Source of the DNA: Psychrosphaera ytuae
GTDB taxonomy: Bacteria; Pseudomonadota; Gammaproteobacteria; Enterobacterales; Alteromonadaceae
Assembly (NCBI RefSeq): GCF_017638545.1
Contig: NZ_CP072110.1
Coordinates: 1,984,001-2,048,000, forward strand
Direction: 5' to 3'
Length of the DNA: 64,000 bases
A program made the translations under genes and the position numbers. The notes under the pieces are model-generated. The model did not search any database. It had not been told where the DNA came from and saw only the letters and a program-made list of their open reading frames with translations. Positions 36,046 to 45,470 of this stretch are shown piece after piece. Numbering within the stretch: the stretch's first letter is position 1; each line of letters opens with the position of its first letter.

Positions 36046-38715
36046 TTAAAACTCCTGCCACTCTTCATCAGATGAGGATGGCTTCATAATTTCTTTCTTA
36101 TGCGTTATTCCATTGTTTGCCGACCCACTACTATTAGACAATTGCGGTCGGTGATATGTTGAGCTACTTCCCTCTGATAACTTAAAGAAGCTGAGTAATT
36201 CTCGCATCGCTCGTGCTTGCTCTGACATTGACTCACCAGCTGCCGAGGCCTCTTCAACCAACGCTGCATTTTGCTGAGTCATTTCGTCCATTTGCGATAC
36301 CGCCTTGTTGACTTGCTCAATTCCAGAAGTCTGTTCAATCGAAGCCACACTTATATCACCAATGGTTTGATTTACTTTACGAACGGCCTCTACAATTTCT
36401 TGCAGCATTTCGCCTGATTGATTAACCAGTGAAGTACCATCTTCGACCTTTGTAACTGAATCACGTATTAAGTCTTTAATTTCTTTTGCTGCGGCCGCTG
36501 AGCGTTGAGCTAGATTTCTTACTTCACCTGCTACTACTGCAAATCCTCGGCCTTGTTCGCCCGCTCTCGCCGCTTCAACGGCAGCGTTTAGCGCCAACAG
36601 GTTGGTCTGGAATGCAATTTCATCAATCACGCCGATAATGTCAGCAATCTTCTTACTCGCCTCATTGATTTCAGCCATACTTGTAACGGCCTGACTCACA
36701 ATTTCACCACCAGATTCGGCTTTAGTTGCAGCATTTTCTGCAAGCTTGTTGGCTGTTTGAGCATTGTCTGCATTTTGACGAACTGTCGCCGTCATTTGTT
36801 CCATGCTGGAAGCTGTTTCTTCAAGACTTGATGCTTGTTCTTCGGTTCTTTGGCTGAGATCTGCGTTACCCTGCGCCATTTCCTCAGCACCTGCAGCAAC
36901 AGTAGTCGCTGATTTGTCGATTTGGCCGATAACTTCTGTCAGTTTTTCAACGGTGGCATTAGCATCTCGCTTAAGCTTATCGAACATACCTTGGTACTCG
37001 GTCTCAATACGACGAGTCAAATTACCATGCGCTAAAGCATCAAGCATATTTACGGTATCTTGAATCACACCTTCGGAAATACTCACTACTTCATTTAGGC
37101 CTTCAGATAATTGTTTAAAGAACCCTTGTTTATCATCTACGCTCAAGCGAATACTCAAATCACCGTTTGACGCTGATTCGATAACATTTGCAATCTCTTT
37201 TTCAATTGCGTCTTCTTCTGTCTTATCGACCCACTCCACAATTGTACCGAGTCGCTCACCGTGTGTATTAATCCAAGGCGTCGCAAAAAGTTCAAACACT
37301 AGCGGACCTACATTGATTGTGGTGTTGTACGGTTGCGACATCTTTTCAACCATAGAGCGTTGATGTGATGCATTTTTATGGAAATCGTCGACACAAGTGC
37401 CAATCAAGTTATCGACATCAAATCGACCAAAGTGCTGTCTTAACACCGATTCTCGTTCACGGAACATGCGAATTACGTCATTGTTCATATAAACAATCTT
37501 CAGATCATTATCCGCTATCATGACACTCGCCTGGCAAGTTTTTAACGCCTGAGCCAGATCAGCTGCACGTCTAGCTTCTTCTTCCAAACGCTTTTGTTCA
37601 GTAATATCTGTCGCATATTTAACAACTTTGTAGGGGTCACCATTGACATCGTAGATAGGGTTGTAGGAGGCTTGAATCCAAATTTCGGAGCCATCTTTGG
37701 CAATTCGTTTGTATTCACCGCTGTCGAAATTGCCAGCACCCAGTTTGGCCCAAAAGTCTTTGTATTCTCGACTTTCAGCGACGCCTGGAGGTGCGAACAT
37801 ACTGTGGTGGCGACCTTGAATTTCCTCCAATTTATAACCTAATGTATTCAAGAAATTATCATTCGCTTTGATAATAGTGCCATCAAGCTCAAACTCGATT
37901 ACCGCCTGAGAACGACCAATTGCATCAAGTTGCCCACGAATATCGGCACTCTCTTGTTTTTCTTGGGTTATATCGGTGGCAAATTTAACCACCTTAAAGG
38001 GCTTTCCAGCGGAGTCATATACAGGATTATATGAAGCTTGAATCCAAATTTCTGAACCGTCTTTGGCAATGCGCTTATACTCGCCACTGTCAAATTCGCC
38101 GCGCCCTAATTTTTGCCAAAACGCCTTGTATTCATGGCTTTCAGCCACCCCAGGTGGGGCAAACATGCTATGGTGACGACCTTTAACTTCATCAAGTGAA
38201 TAACCCATAACAGAGAGAAAGTTATCATTGGCGTGGATAATAGTTCCATCAAGCTCAAATTCGATAACCGCTTGGGAACGATTAATAGCGTCAATTTGAC
38301 CGCGATGATTTGCTGCAATTATTTTTTGTTTGGTGATATCAATGGCTACTTTAACAACTTTGATGACTCGATTGTTCTCGTCGATCACTGGGTTGTAAAC
38401 GGCTTGAATCCAAATGTCTTTACCCGCTTTCGTTACGCGAAGAAATTCGCTGGACAAAAATTTACCCTGTCCTAGATTTTGCCAAAACACCTGGTACTCG
38501 TCGGTTTCCGCGTAACTTGGCTGCACAAATATGCTGTGATGTCGGCCTTGAATTTCTTCTAGGCGATAGCCCATAGCGTTAAGAAAGTTCTGATTAGCGG
38601 TTATGATTGTCCCATCAGGTTCAAACTCAATCACCGCCAAAGACTTCTTGAGTGCCTTCAGAACCAGATCGCTGTCTGTTGAGCCAGGTTTAGATAGATT
38701 GCTTAACCATCCCAT
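36046..38715 (-). CDS. Cytoplasmic methyl-accepting chemotaxis protein with four PAS domains
   Basis: 889 residues without any membrane helix, so a soluble receptor. Three tandem, closely related PAS-PAC units (about residues 20-134, 142-256, 264-378, each with GRHHSxF and IWIQAxYNP) precede a fourth, divergent PAS (385-500), a HAMP-like segment and the MCP signalling hairpin (IIGVIDEIAFQTNLLALNAA). The chain ends EWQEF, matching the xWxxF pentapeptide to which CheR and CheB tether. PAS units of this type often bind haem or FAD for oxygen or redox sensing; the cofactor is not provable here. Confidence 0.93.
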   Translation of the reverse strand: MGWLSNLSKPGSTDSDLVLKALKKSLAVIEFEPDGTIITANQNFLNAMGYRLEEIQGRHHSIFVQPSYAETDEYQVFWQNLGQGKFLSSEFLRVTKAGKDIWIQAVYNPVIDENNRVIKVVKVAIDITKQKIIAANHRGQIDAINRSQAVIEFELDGTIIHANDNFLSVMGYSLDEVKGRHHSMFAPPGVAESHEYKAFWQKLGRGEFDSGEYKRIAKDGSEIWIQASYNPVYDSAGKPFKVVKFATDITQEKQESADIRGQLDAIGRSQAVIEFELDGTIIKANDNFLNTLGYKLEEIQGRHHSMFAPPGVAESREYKDFWAKLGAGNFDSGEYKRIAKDGSEIWIQASYNPIYDVNGDPYKVVKYATDITEQKRLEEEARRAADLAQALKTCQASVMIADNDLKIVYMNNDVIRMFRERESVLRQHFGRFDVDNLIGTCVDDFHKNASHQRSMVEKMSQPYNTTINVGPLVFELFATPWINTHGERLGTIVEWVDKTEEDAIEKEIANVIESASNGDLSIRLSVDDKQGFFKQLSEGLNEVVSISEGVIQDTVNMLDALAHGNLTRRIETEYQGMFDKLKRDANATVEKLTEVIGQIDKSATTVAAGAEEMAQGNADLSQRTEEQASSLEETASSMEQMTATVRQNADNAQTANKLAENAATKAESGGEIVSQAVTSMAEINEASKKIADIIGVIDEIAFQTNLLALNAAVEAARAGEQGRGFAVVAGEVRNLAQRSAAAAKEIKDLIRDSVTKVEDGTSLVNQSGEMLQEIVEAVRKVNQTIGDISVASIEQTSGIEQVNKAVSQMDEMTQQNAALVEEASAAGESMSEQARAMRELLSFFKLSEGSSSTYHRPQLSNSSGSANNGITHKKEIMKPSSSDEEWQEF
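37582..38640 (-). repeat. Triplicated PAS-PAC module within the receptor gene
   Basis: Three in-frame units with a period of about 122 codons (366 bases). Units 2 and 3 are nearly identical over SQAVIEFELDGTII, HSMFAPPGVAES and GEYKRIAKDGSEIWIQASYN; unit 1 is more diverged. This looks like recent internal duplication and could recombine. Confidence 0.85.
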
Positions 38716-38756
38716 ACTAATTCCACCTTATCATTTCGTTTAATCTAATTTTTGAT

Positions 38757-39263
38757 TTAGATTGCTAGTACTTTTTCTAGATCCAACAGCACGACCATCT
38801 TGTCACCAACATTTATTAGTCCTTCAATATAGGCTCTATTTTCTGCGTCGCCAATTTCAGGGGCCTTTTTTGCTTGTTGTTTCTCTATGTTGTACACATC
38901 TGACACGGCATCTACGACAATACCCATGATTTTGTCATGACCGTCTACTTCAACTTTAACTATGATTACTACCGTCAATTCGTTGTATTCAACGTGAGGT
39001 AATTTAAAGCGAAGTCTAAGATCAATAACTGGAACGACCGTTCCTCTTAGGTTTATGACACCTTTTACATAGTCTTCAGAGTTTGGAATCACCGTAGTTG
39101 TTTCCCAACCCCGGATTTCTTGAACCGCTAAAATCTCTATGCCGTACTCCTCATCATCCATCATGAATGTGAGGTATTGCACCAAGTCAGCATTTTCATG
39201 CTCTGGGTTCATTAAATTTATTGGTTCTGTTGTACCGCTATTTGAGCTCGCTATTTCATTCAT
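38757..39263 (-). CDS. cheW: Chemotaxis adaptor CheW
   Basis: 168 residues of the CheW beta-barrel: YLTFMMDDEEYGIEILAVQE, then VKGVINLRGTVVPVIDLRLR and VVDAVSDVYNI. It couples the receptor to CheA. It ends 41 bases before the receptor gene and follows cheA with adjacent stop and start regions. The first ~25 residues are an extra polar extension. Confidence 0.95.
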   Translation of the reverse strand: MNEIASSNSGTTEPINLMNPEHENADLVQYLTFMMDDEEYGIEILAVQEIRGWETTTVIPNSEDYVKGVINLRGTVVPVIDLRLRFKLPHVEYNELTVVIIVKVEVDGHDKIMGIVVDAVSDVYNIEKQQAKKAPEIGDAENRAYIEGLINVGDKMVVLLDLEKVLAI

Positions 39264-41471
39264 TTAAACGGCCTCCGATAACGGTTTAGCGAAGTCGAGT
39301 CCTGCCTGACCTGGCTTTTTCAACCCGGCCATTTTCACCAGGCCTGAAATATCAACAATCAGTGAAATACTGCCTGAACCTAAAATGGTGGCGCCTGAGA
39401 TACCATCCACTTTTTTATAATTTGCCTCGAGGCTTTTAATTACAAACTGTTGCTGAGCCAGTAAGTCATCCACCAACAGCCCGACCTTTTCATTGTCGCT
39501 TTCGACAACAACAAGCAAGCCGTCTTGCAGTGATTGGCATGCTTCTGGGTGATTAAATAATTCGTGTAAACGCAAAATGGGAATGTATTCTTCTCGTAGT
39601 CGCAGCACATCTACGCCACCACCGACAGAGTTAACCTTGTTCATATCAACTTGTAGTGACTCAACAATCGACACCAGCGGGATGATGTATATATTGTCAC
39701 CGACTTTAACCAGTTGACCGTCTAATATCGCCAATGTCAGAGGTAACCGGATTGTAAACGTCGAGCCTACTCCTGGTTCGGAGGCGACTTCAACGGTACC
39801 ATTAAGGGCATTGATGTTACGCTTAACAACGTCCATACCGACACCGCGACCGGATATGTCACTCACTTGATCGGCTGTAGAAAATCCCGGTTGGAAAATG
39901 AGTTCATTGATTTCTTGATCTGATAACCCATCAGTTTCTTCAATTAAGCCGTTAGCAATAGCTTTTTGTTTTATTTTTTCGGTATTTAACCCACGCCCAT
40001 CATCAATGATTTCGATAACAATATTACCGCCTTGGTGGTATGCATTTAGAGTCACATTTCCGGTTTCGTCTTTGCCTGCAGCGATACGCTCACTGGTTGT
40101 CTCAAGGCCGTGATCGAGAGAGTTCCGAATCAAGTGAACCATAGGATCCGAAATTTTTTCCATAACGGTTTTGTCTAGCTCGGTCCCCTCACCAATTAGA
40201 GTTAGCTCTACTTGTTTGTCGAGTTTTTGAGAAATGTCACGAACTAATCTAGGAAAGCGCGAAAACACAAATGAAATGGGTAACATCCGGATCCGCATCA
40301 CACTCTCTTGCAAATCTCGGGTGTTGTGTGCGAGTTGAGCTAACCCCTCTCGTAATGCAGTTAATTTACTGTGATCAAATTGTTCATCCTCACCTAGCTC
40401 ATTAAGCATAGCCTGAGTAATTACTAACTCACCCACCATGTTTATCAGAGAGTCGACTTTATCGGTTCCTACGCGTATGGAGCTAGAGTCGGACTTTGAT
40501 TTTTCGGTTGCTTTGGTTTTTCCCGCAACCGGTCTGAATTCGTTTTTAGGGGTTGAAGTATTTTGAGCGGTAGGTGGAGTGACGGCTCCATCATCATCTG
40601 CTTTTGCTACTGACGCCTCTGATTTTGGTGAGTCCTTCGCGACCTCATTATCCTGAGTAGGCGTTTCAGCCTTAGTAGTTTCTTTGTCGCTATCATTAAC
40701 CTCTTCTGCTTCTTCCTCAAACTGAGCGACGAGCTTGACCTCTATTTTGGCGTCATCTTCGACCCACTCAAAAACCCGTAACACCTCTTCTTCAGTTTGC
40801 GTAGTATCAAGAGTGATATTCCAAGAAAAATAACAATCTTCCGCGACAAGCTCCGCCAACTCTGGAATTGATTGAACATTGGCCACCACTTCCAGCTCAC
40901 CAAATTCAGCTAAATCGTCGAAGATGAATAAAGGTTCGTTACCCGTTTTAAATAAGTGGGGCTCTGGTGTGAAGTTAATGTCAAAGATATTAGTGACTTT
41001 TGTTACTGCTGGTGCTGATACGGCTTGGGATGGCTCCCCTTCTTCAGTTTCTGAATCAGAGCTAGCACCGGAAGGCGCTGCCTGTTCCGCTAAAATAGCC
41101 TGGAATTGTGCTGTGAGCTGTTTAGCATCCTCTGACTCTTGCGGCTCATCGTTTTGAATAGCACGCAACATATCACGTAAACAATCGATTGATTTGAGCA
41201 TTAAATCAATATGATTGGCCTCAAGTTCTCTCTCGCCATTGCGAATTTGATCTAACAGCGTTTCAATTTCATGCGTAAACTCAGCAATCGCATTAAAGCC
41301 AAAGGTTCCACTGCCTCCTTTTATGGAGTGTGCAGCCCGAAAAATATTGTTAATAATCTCACTTTCAACCTCTCCAGGTTGAAGGTTTAACAACTCGGCC
41401 TCCATTGTTTCCAAACCTTCGAAGCTCTCGTCGATAAAAACTTCGTAGAATTGAGACAGATCTATACTCAT
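39264..41471 (-). CDS. cheA: Chemotaxis histidine kinase CheA
   Basis: 735 residues: N-terminal Hpt domain with the phospho-histidine in FRAAHSIKGGSGTFG (about H48), an acidic variable middle region (170-320), the dimerisation helix pair (DSLINMVGELVITQAMLNEL), ATPase motifs HLIRNSLDHGLE and IDDGRGLN, SGRGVGMDVVK, and a C-terminal CheW-like domain. It phosphorylates CheY and CheB in response to receptor state. An additional alpha/beta segment (EPLFIFDDLAEFGELEV) precedes the linker. Confidence 0.96.
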   Translation of the reverse strand: MSIDLSQFYEVFIDESFEGLETMEAELLNLQPGEVESEIINNIFRAAHSIKGGSGTFGFNAIAEFTHEIETLLDQIRNGERELEANHIDLMLKSIDCLRDMLRAIQNDEPQESEDAKQLTAQFQAILAEQAAPSGASSDSETEEGEPSQAVSAPAVTKVTNIFDINFTPEPHLFKTGNEPLFIFDDLAEFGELEVVANVQSIPELAELVAEDCYFSWNITLDTTQTEEEVLRVFEWVEDDAKIEVKLVAQFEEEAEEVNDSDKETTKAETPTQDNEVAKDSPKSEASVAKADDDGAVTPPTAQNTSTPKNEFRPVAGKTKATEKSKSDSSSIRVGTDKVDSLINMVGELVITQAMLNELGEDEQFDHSKLTALREGLAQLAHNTRDLQESVMRIRMLPISFVFSRFPRLVRDISQKLDKQVELTLIGEGTELDKTVMEKISDPMVHLIRNSLDHGLETTSERIAAGKDETGNVTLNAYHQGGNIVIEIIDDGRGLNTEKIKQKAIANGLIEETDGLSDQEINELIFQPGFSTADQVSDISGRGVGMDVVKRNINALNGTVEVASEPGVGSTFTIRLPLTLAILDGQLVKVGDNIYIIPLVSIVESLQVDMNKVNSVGGGVDVLRLREEYIPILRLHELFNHPEACQSLQDGLLVVVESDNEKVGLLVDDLLAQQQFVIKSLEANYKKVDGISGATILGSGSISLIVDISGLVKMAGLKKPGQAGLDFAKPLSEAV

Positions 41472-41499
41472 AGCTTAATTCCTGCAGTTGGAGATTAAA

Positions 41500-41862
41500 T
41501 TAACGAGCTACTTTTTTTATCACAGCGAGCAGTTGCTCTGGATTAAATGGCTTAACGATCCAGCCTGTCGCTCCGGCAGCTTTACCTTCACCTTTTTTAC
41601 CAGCCCCAGACTCTGTGGTTAGCATAAGGATTGGAGTAAATTTAAATTGAGGTAACGTCCGTAAATTTTTTACTAACTCGATACCATCCATATTTGGCAT
41701 ATTGACGTCGGATATGATCACATCAAACTCTTTGTTTTTTGCCACCTCGAGAGCTTCTTGACCGTCTTTTGCTTCGGTAACGTCATACCCTGCATTTTTT
41801 AAGGTAAAACCCACCATTTGGCGCATGGATGCTGAATCATCTACAGCAAGTATTCTTTTCAT
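41500..41862 (-). CDS. cheY: CheY-type response regulator
   Basis: 120 residues, a stand-alone receiver domain: acidic pair DD at 8-9, phospho-acceptor D52 (VIISDVNMPNMDG), T83 and K104 (WIVKPFNP). Phosphorylated by CheA. Which output it controls (flagellar motor, pili or an intracellular target) is not visible, since no motor gene is nearby. A CheZ phosphatase gene is absent from the operon. Confidence 0.93.
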   Translation of the reverse strand: MKRILAVDDSASMRQMVGFTLKNAGYDVTEAKDGQEALEVAKNKEFDVIISDVNMPNMDGIELVKNLRTLPQFKFTPILMLTTESGAGKKGEGKAAGATGWIVKPFNPEQLLAVIKKVAR

Positions 41863-41890
41863 TTATAATTCCTTGTCCGGTTTATGAAAA

Positions 41891-42154
41891 TTAACTTGGT
41901 ATATTTAGAACGTCTTGAACGCCTAACTGCTTGGCAGCATCGGCCAGCGGCTGACTGAGACCAGACCATTCTATTTTGTTTTCGGTGAGAGATAGTGATT
42001 TCTGAAGTGCACACAGTACTTGGATTGACGCCGTATCAGCATCAGTCACGTCACTGATATCCAGAATGATAGGTTCTGAAGATTCTAAGCTAGAGATGAG
42101 GGCTTGCGCCAACTCTTCTGCTTCACTTATATGTAACTTTGATTTGAGCTTCAT
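41891..42154 (-). CDS. STAS-domain protein (anti-sigma-antagonist-like)
   Basis: 87 residues with a STAS fold: ELAQALISSLESSEPIILDI, then SDVTDADTASIQVLCALQ and GLSQPLADAAKQLGVQDVL. STAS proteins work by serine/threonine phosphorylation switches with a kinase partner; no such kinase is adjacent. It is the promoter-proximal gene of the chemotaxis operon, 28 bases before cheY, as in some other PAS-receptor Che clusters. Confidence 0.85.
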   Translation of the reverse strand: MKLKSKLHISEAEELAQALISSLESSEPIILDISDVTDADTASIQVLCALQKSLSLTENKIEWSGLSQPLADAAKQLGVQDVLNIPS

Positions 42155-42246
42155 CTATTCTATCGATCACCAGAAAAACCTCTTGAGATCTTAAGAATAG
42201 ACCTAAATTGTTAAAAATCTAGACAATATAATTTTTATCCAAAATT

Positions 42247-42873
42247 TTATTGTTGAATGATTTTGAAGTCTTTAACGACAATTTCCGGCACGATAGTCGG
42301 CACTTCACCTGCTTTAACGACAGGCTTAAACATGGCGTGTATTTGACCTTGAGGATTAATCAACACGATCGAACCGCTGTGGTCCACGTAATAATTATCT
42401 TCAATGTCGTTGCTTGGAATCGAATACATTAACCCAAGGTCTCTTACCATAGGGTATAAGTCCTTGTGTTCGGCTCGTAAACCAATGATATCAGGATGAA
42501 AATAGTCTACGTATTGAGCCACCTTCGCAACCGTATCTCGCTTGGGATCGACTGAAACAAAAACGACTTGGCTGTTGTCTGCCACTTGTTTTAACTCAGG
42601 CAGTATTTGACTCAATTTCATCATGGTCATTGGACAAATGTCCGGACAGGATAAGTAACCTAAAAACAAAAAGCTCCATTTACCCTGCAATTGCTCATTG
42701 GTAAAAACACTGCCGGTGTGCGATTGCATGGCAAAACTCTTTAACCCTCGCGGTGATTTGTAAACCAAAGTTGTAGGGTCAACACTATCTTGACCCCCTT
42801 TGTACAAACTGATCCCCAAAATAAAAGAAATGAGCGCAATGATAACAACGTAAATAGATTGGCTTTTTTTCAT
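42247..42873 (-). CDS. SCO1/SenC family copper chaperone
   Basis: 208 residues with an N-terminal membrane anchor (IYVVIIALISFILGISLY) and a thioredoxin fold facing the periplasm. The copper-binding site is C76-PDI-C80 (YLSCPDICPMTMM) with the distal histidine in YYVDHSGSIVLINP. Sco inserts copper into the CuA site of cytochrome oxidase subunit II, encoded 7 kb away in the same cluster. Confidence 0.93.
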   Translation of the reverse strand: MKKSQSIYVVIIALISFILGISLYKGGQDSVDPTTLVYKSPRGLKSFAMQSHTGSVFTNEQLQGKWSFLFLGYLSCPDICPMTMMKLSQILPELKQVADNSQVVFVSVDPKRDTVAKVAQYVDYFHPDIIGLRAEHKDLYPMVRDLGLMYSIPSNDIEDNYYVDHSGSIVLINPQGQIHAMFKPVVKAGEVPTIVPEIVVKDFKIIQQ

Positions 42874-42910
42874 TGATTTTAAGTACCTTAATATAACGTG
42901 TATGACATGA

Positions 42911-43819
42911 TCACCAACGGATCAGATAAAAGTGATCTACTAACAGTGCAACAAATATTACCAACAAATGCCAAATGGAAAACTTAAATGTATCCATTGC
43001 TATCGTTGGGCTTTCTGTTGTTTTAAGACGCCAAGCATAATGCAAAAAGATGACATTGAGGATAGTACTCGAAACTAGGTAAATAAGCCCTGTCATTGCG
43101 ACCAAATAAGGTAAAAAACACACCAATGTCAACAAGACCGTGTACAGCACAATGGCATTTTTGGTAAATGACAACCCATGGGTGACTGGGAGCATAGGAA
43201 TATTAACACGGGCATAGTCATCTCTTCGGTGAATGGCCAGCGCCCAAAAGTGCGGTGGTGTCCACGTAAAAATAATCATAACCAGCAATAATGAAAAAGG
43301 GTGTAACTCACCCGTCATTGCAACCCAGCCTAAAAGTGGTGGCATTGCACCAGCGAGGCCGCCTATAACGATATTTTGTGGGGTCATTCGCTTTAGAAAC
43401 AGGGTGTAAACAACCGCATACCCAAACAAACTCGCTAACGTTAACCAAGCAGTCAGTGGATTTATCCAAGCATAAAGCAAACCAAATCCTAATCCTGCAA
43501 GCAAAAATGCAAATCCAACCGCTTGCTCGTTGGTTACACGCCCTTTCGCGATCGGCCGATTGTATGTACGAGCCATTTTGGCATCAATTTTTTGATCTAC
43601 AATATGATTCATGGCTGCTGCCGCTGCCGATAACAAACCTATCCCCAAAGATGCAATAATGAGACGTTCGCCATTTGGCCAACCCTCTTGTGCTAAAACC
43701 ATCCCCACAATTGCTGTAATGACCAACATAAACACAACTTTGGGCTTAGTGATCTCATATAAGTCCTTTAACAACCCTAGTAGGGACTGACGAGGTTTAG
43801 AAACTGAACTTACTTGCAT
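42911..43819 (-). CDS. cyoE: Protoheme IX farnesyltransferase (heme O synthase)
   Basis: 302 residues, about nine membrane helices of the UbiA family, with the prenyl-diphosphate/Mg site AMNHIVDQKIDAKMARTYNR and MPPLLGWVAMTGE plus the second loop YARVNIPMLPVTHG. It converts heme B to heme O, the precursor of heme A made by the next gene. It starts 2 bases after the ctaA stop. Confidence 0.95.
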   Translation of the reverse strand: MQVSSVSKPRQSLLGLLKDLYEITKPKVVFMLVITAIVGMVLAQEGWPNGERLIIASLGIGLLSAAAAAMNHIVDQKIDAKMARTYNRPIAKGRVTNEQAVGFAFLLAGLGFGLLYAWINPLTAWLTLASLFGYAVVYTLFLKRMTPQNIVIGGLAGAMPPLLGWVAMTGELHPFSLLLVMIIFTWTPPHFWALAIHRRDDYARVNIPMLPVTHGLSFTKNAIVLYTVLLTLVCFLPYLVAMTGLIYLVSSTILNVIFLHYAWRLKTTESPTIAMDTFKFSIWHLLVIFVALLVDHFYLIRW

Positions 43820-43821
43820 AG

Positions 43822-44892
43822 TTACGCTCCTTGTTCCAAAGGTAATTGTGAAGACTGAGATGACGAATTAATGTGAACGGATAACGAGGTTTTCCTTCGC
43901 GACTGAACTAGATACCAAGCAATCACAAGCGTCGCTAGTAACAACAAACCGACAAAATTGTGTGCTACCGCAACAGCTAATGGTAAGTGAAAAACCACAT
44001 TTGAAACTCCAAGACTTATCTGGATAAGGGTCAACGAACCAAGACCTAAAGCCAAAGGCCTTAAACTGTGGTTTTGCCATAATCTAAGTAACAATAGTGC
44101 GATAATGCTCGTCGCAAGGATTGCACCGAATCGGTGAAGCACATGTATCGACATTCGTGCCTCGAAAGGAAAAACCCCAAATTCGTAATCGGCATGACCC
44201 GTTGGAACACTCAAGGCTTGAGATAGGTCGAACTTTTCTTGCCATCCGGGCTCACAAATAGGTAGGTCAGTGCAAGCCACCGCAGCATAATTAGCCGCGG
44301 TCCAACCGCCCAATGCGATTTGTAATACCACAACTAAAGTTGCCGCTTTAATCATCCCCAATAACAATTTGTCACCTTTTAACGGTGAAGGTTTATCTTG
44401 GATATGTTCTCGAGCTAACAATACTCTTGTTTTCAGTCGAAGAAATAACAACAAGATCAAGCAAAAGGTAGTAAAACCACCTAACAAGTGACCCATGACA
44501 ACCAAGGGCATCAGATTCATAGTTACAGTCCACATCCCCAATACGGCTTGAAAGGTAACGGTCGCTAATAACGTGGTTGCCAGTTTAACGTGTTGTTTTG
44601 CTCTAAGACTTAATACCCATAACAACAGAACCAACACCCCCAAACTACCCGCAAAATAACGATGTACCATTTCGTTGCGCGCTTTTGATGCTTCGACAGG
44701 CCTTTCTGGAAAGGCCATTTCTGCAATTGCGACTTCCTCTGCTCCAGTTGGAACAGTCAGAAAGCCATAACAGCCGGGCCAATCTGGGCACCCCAATCCC
44801 GCATCCGTTAATCGTGTGAAGGCGCCTAAAATCACAACTACTGACACCAAAACTAAGGCTATTTGAGTCAATCTATATCTAATTTCCAACAT
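43822..44892 (-). CDS. ctaA: Heme A synthase (COX15/CtaA)
   Basis: 356 residues with eight membrane helices. Family motifs are FTRLTDAGLGCPDWPGCYG, NEMVHRYFAGSLGVLVLL and MSIHVLHRFGAILATS with its conserved histidines. It oxidises heme O to heme A for the aa3-type oxidase. The paired cysteines AVACTDLPIC on the periplasmic side are the usual disulfide pair of this group. Confidence 0.94.
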   Translation of the reverse strand: MLEIRYRLTQIALVLVSVVVILGAFTRLTDAGLGCPDWPGCYGFLTVPTGAEEVAIAEMAFPERPVEASKARNEMVHRYFAGSLGVLVLLLWVLSLRAKQHVKLATTLLATVTFQAVLGMWTVTMNLMPLVVMGHLLGGFTTFCLILLLFLRLKTRVLLAREHIQDKPSPLKGDKLLLGMIKAATLVVVLQIALGGWTAANYAAVACTDLPICEPGWQEKFDLSQALSVPTGHADYEFGVFPFEARMSIHVLHRFGAILATSIIALLLLRLWQNHSLRPLALGLGSLTLIQISLGVSNVVFHLPLAVAVAHNFVGLLLLATLVIAWYLVQSRRKTSLSVHINSSSQSSQLPLEQGA

Positions 44893-44930
44893 ATCAACCT
44901 CTTATAAGTATTATTGTGGGTTGGTTTCGG

Positions 44931-45434
44931 TTAACCGACGCGCGCATATTTAAGTAATTTTTTAATGTCGCTTAGGATAAACTTTGAAGTTTGAATGGTG
45001 TCTTCACGTTGCTCACTTGCTGGGTACTTCAAAACAACCTTGCCCATAGGGTCTACAAGGTAAATATGATCACCATCTAACGCACTAAAATGCTTATCTA
45101 TACCTTGTGTTGCTGGGTATTTAGACAAATCAAGATCATTACTTAAGACTAGTGCCTCAACTCGTTTTTGAAGTTTGCCTAGTGCAATAAAAGTTTGATT
45201 GAGGCCGTATAGTTGTTCTGTACACAAAGTGTCACAGACTTGATTAGCGGGCTGATAAACAATGCTCCACGTAGGTAAAGATTTATCTAATTGCAAAGTC
45301 ACTTCTGACTCCATAAATTGCCCTTTGTTGGTCGCTGCAGGAGTAAACCAATTGAACTGCAATGTTAAGTACGCCAGTAGCAAAGGTATTGCTGCCATTG
45401 CGACAAAAATGCTAAAGAATGACTTCGCTTTCAT
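44931..45434 (-). CDS. Membrane-anchored thioredoxin-like protein with CxxxC motif, oxidase-cluster protein
   Basis: 167 residues: an N-terminal membrane helix, then a soluble domain with C-DTL-C (QVCDTLCTEQLYG), spaced like the copper-binding CxxxC of Sco, and a closing segment DGDHIYLVDPMGKVVLKYP that parallels the Sco distal-His region. It is often annotated as a cytochrome-oxidase-associated membrane protein. A second copper chaperone or thiol reductase for oxidase assembly is inferred from the motif and from its place between ctaA and SURF1. It is shorter and more diverged than true Sco. Confidence 0.75.
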   Translation of the reverse strand: MKAKSFFSIFVAMAAIPLLLAYLTLQFNWFTPAATNKGQFMESEVTLQLDKSLPTWSIVYQPANQVCDTLCTEQLYGLNQTFIALGKLQKRVEALVLSNDLDLSKYPATQGIDKHFSALDGDHIYLVDPMGKVVLKYPASEQREDTIQTSKFILSDIKKLLKYARVG

Positions 45435-45470
45435 AATATTCCCTTCCTTTATTTGCCTTGTGCCTGTTCT

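Noticed and set aside
37582..38640. Periodic repeats considered as a CRISPR array or a mobile duplication
   Set aside because: The period is 366 bases, in frame, and encodes PAS domains; there are no spacers or transposase genes.
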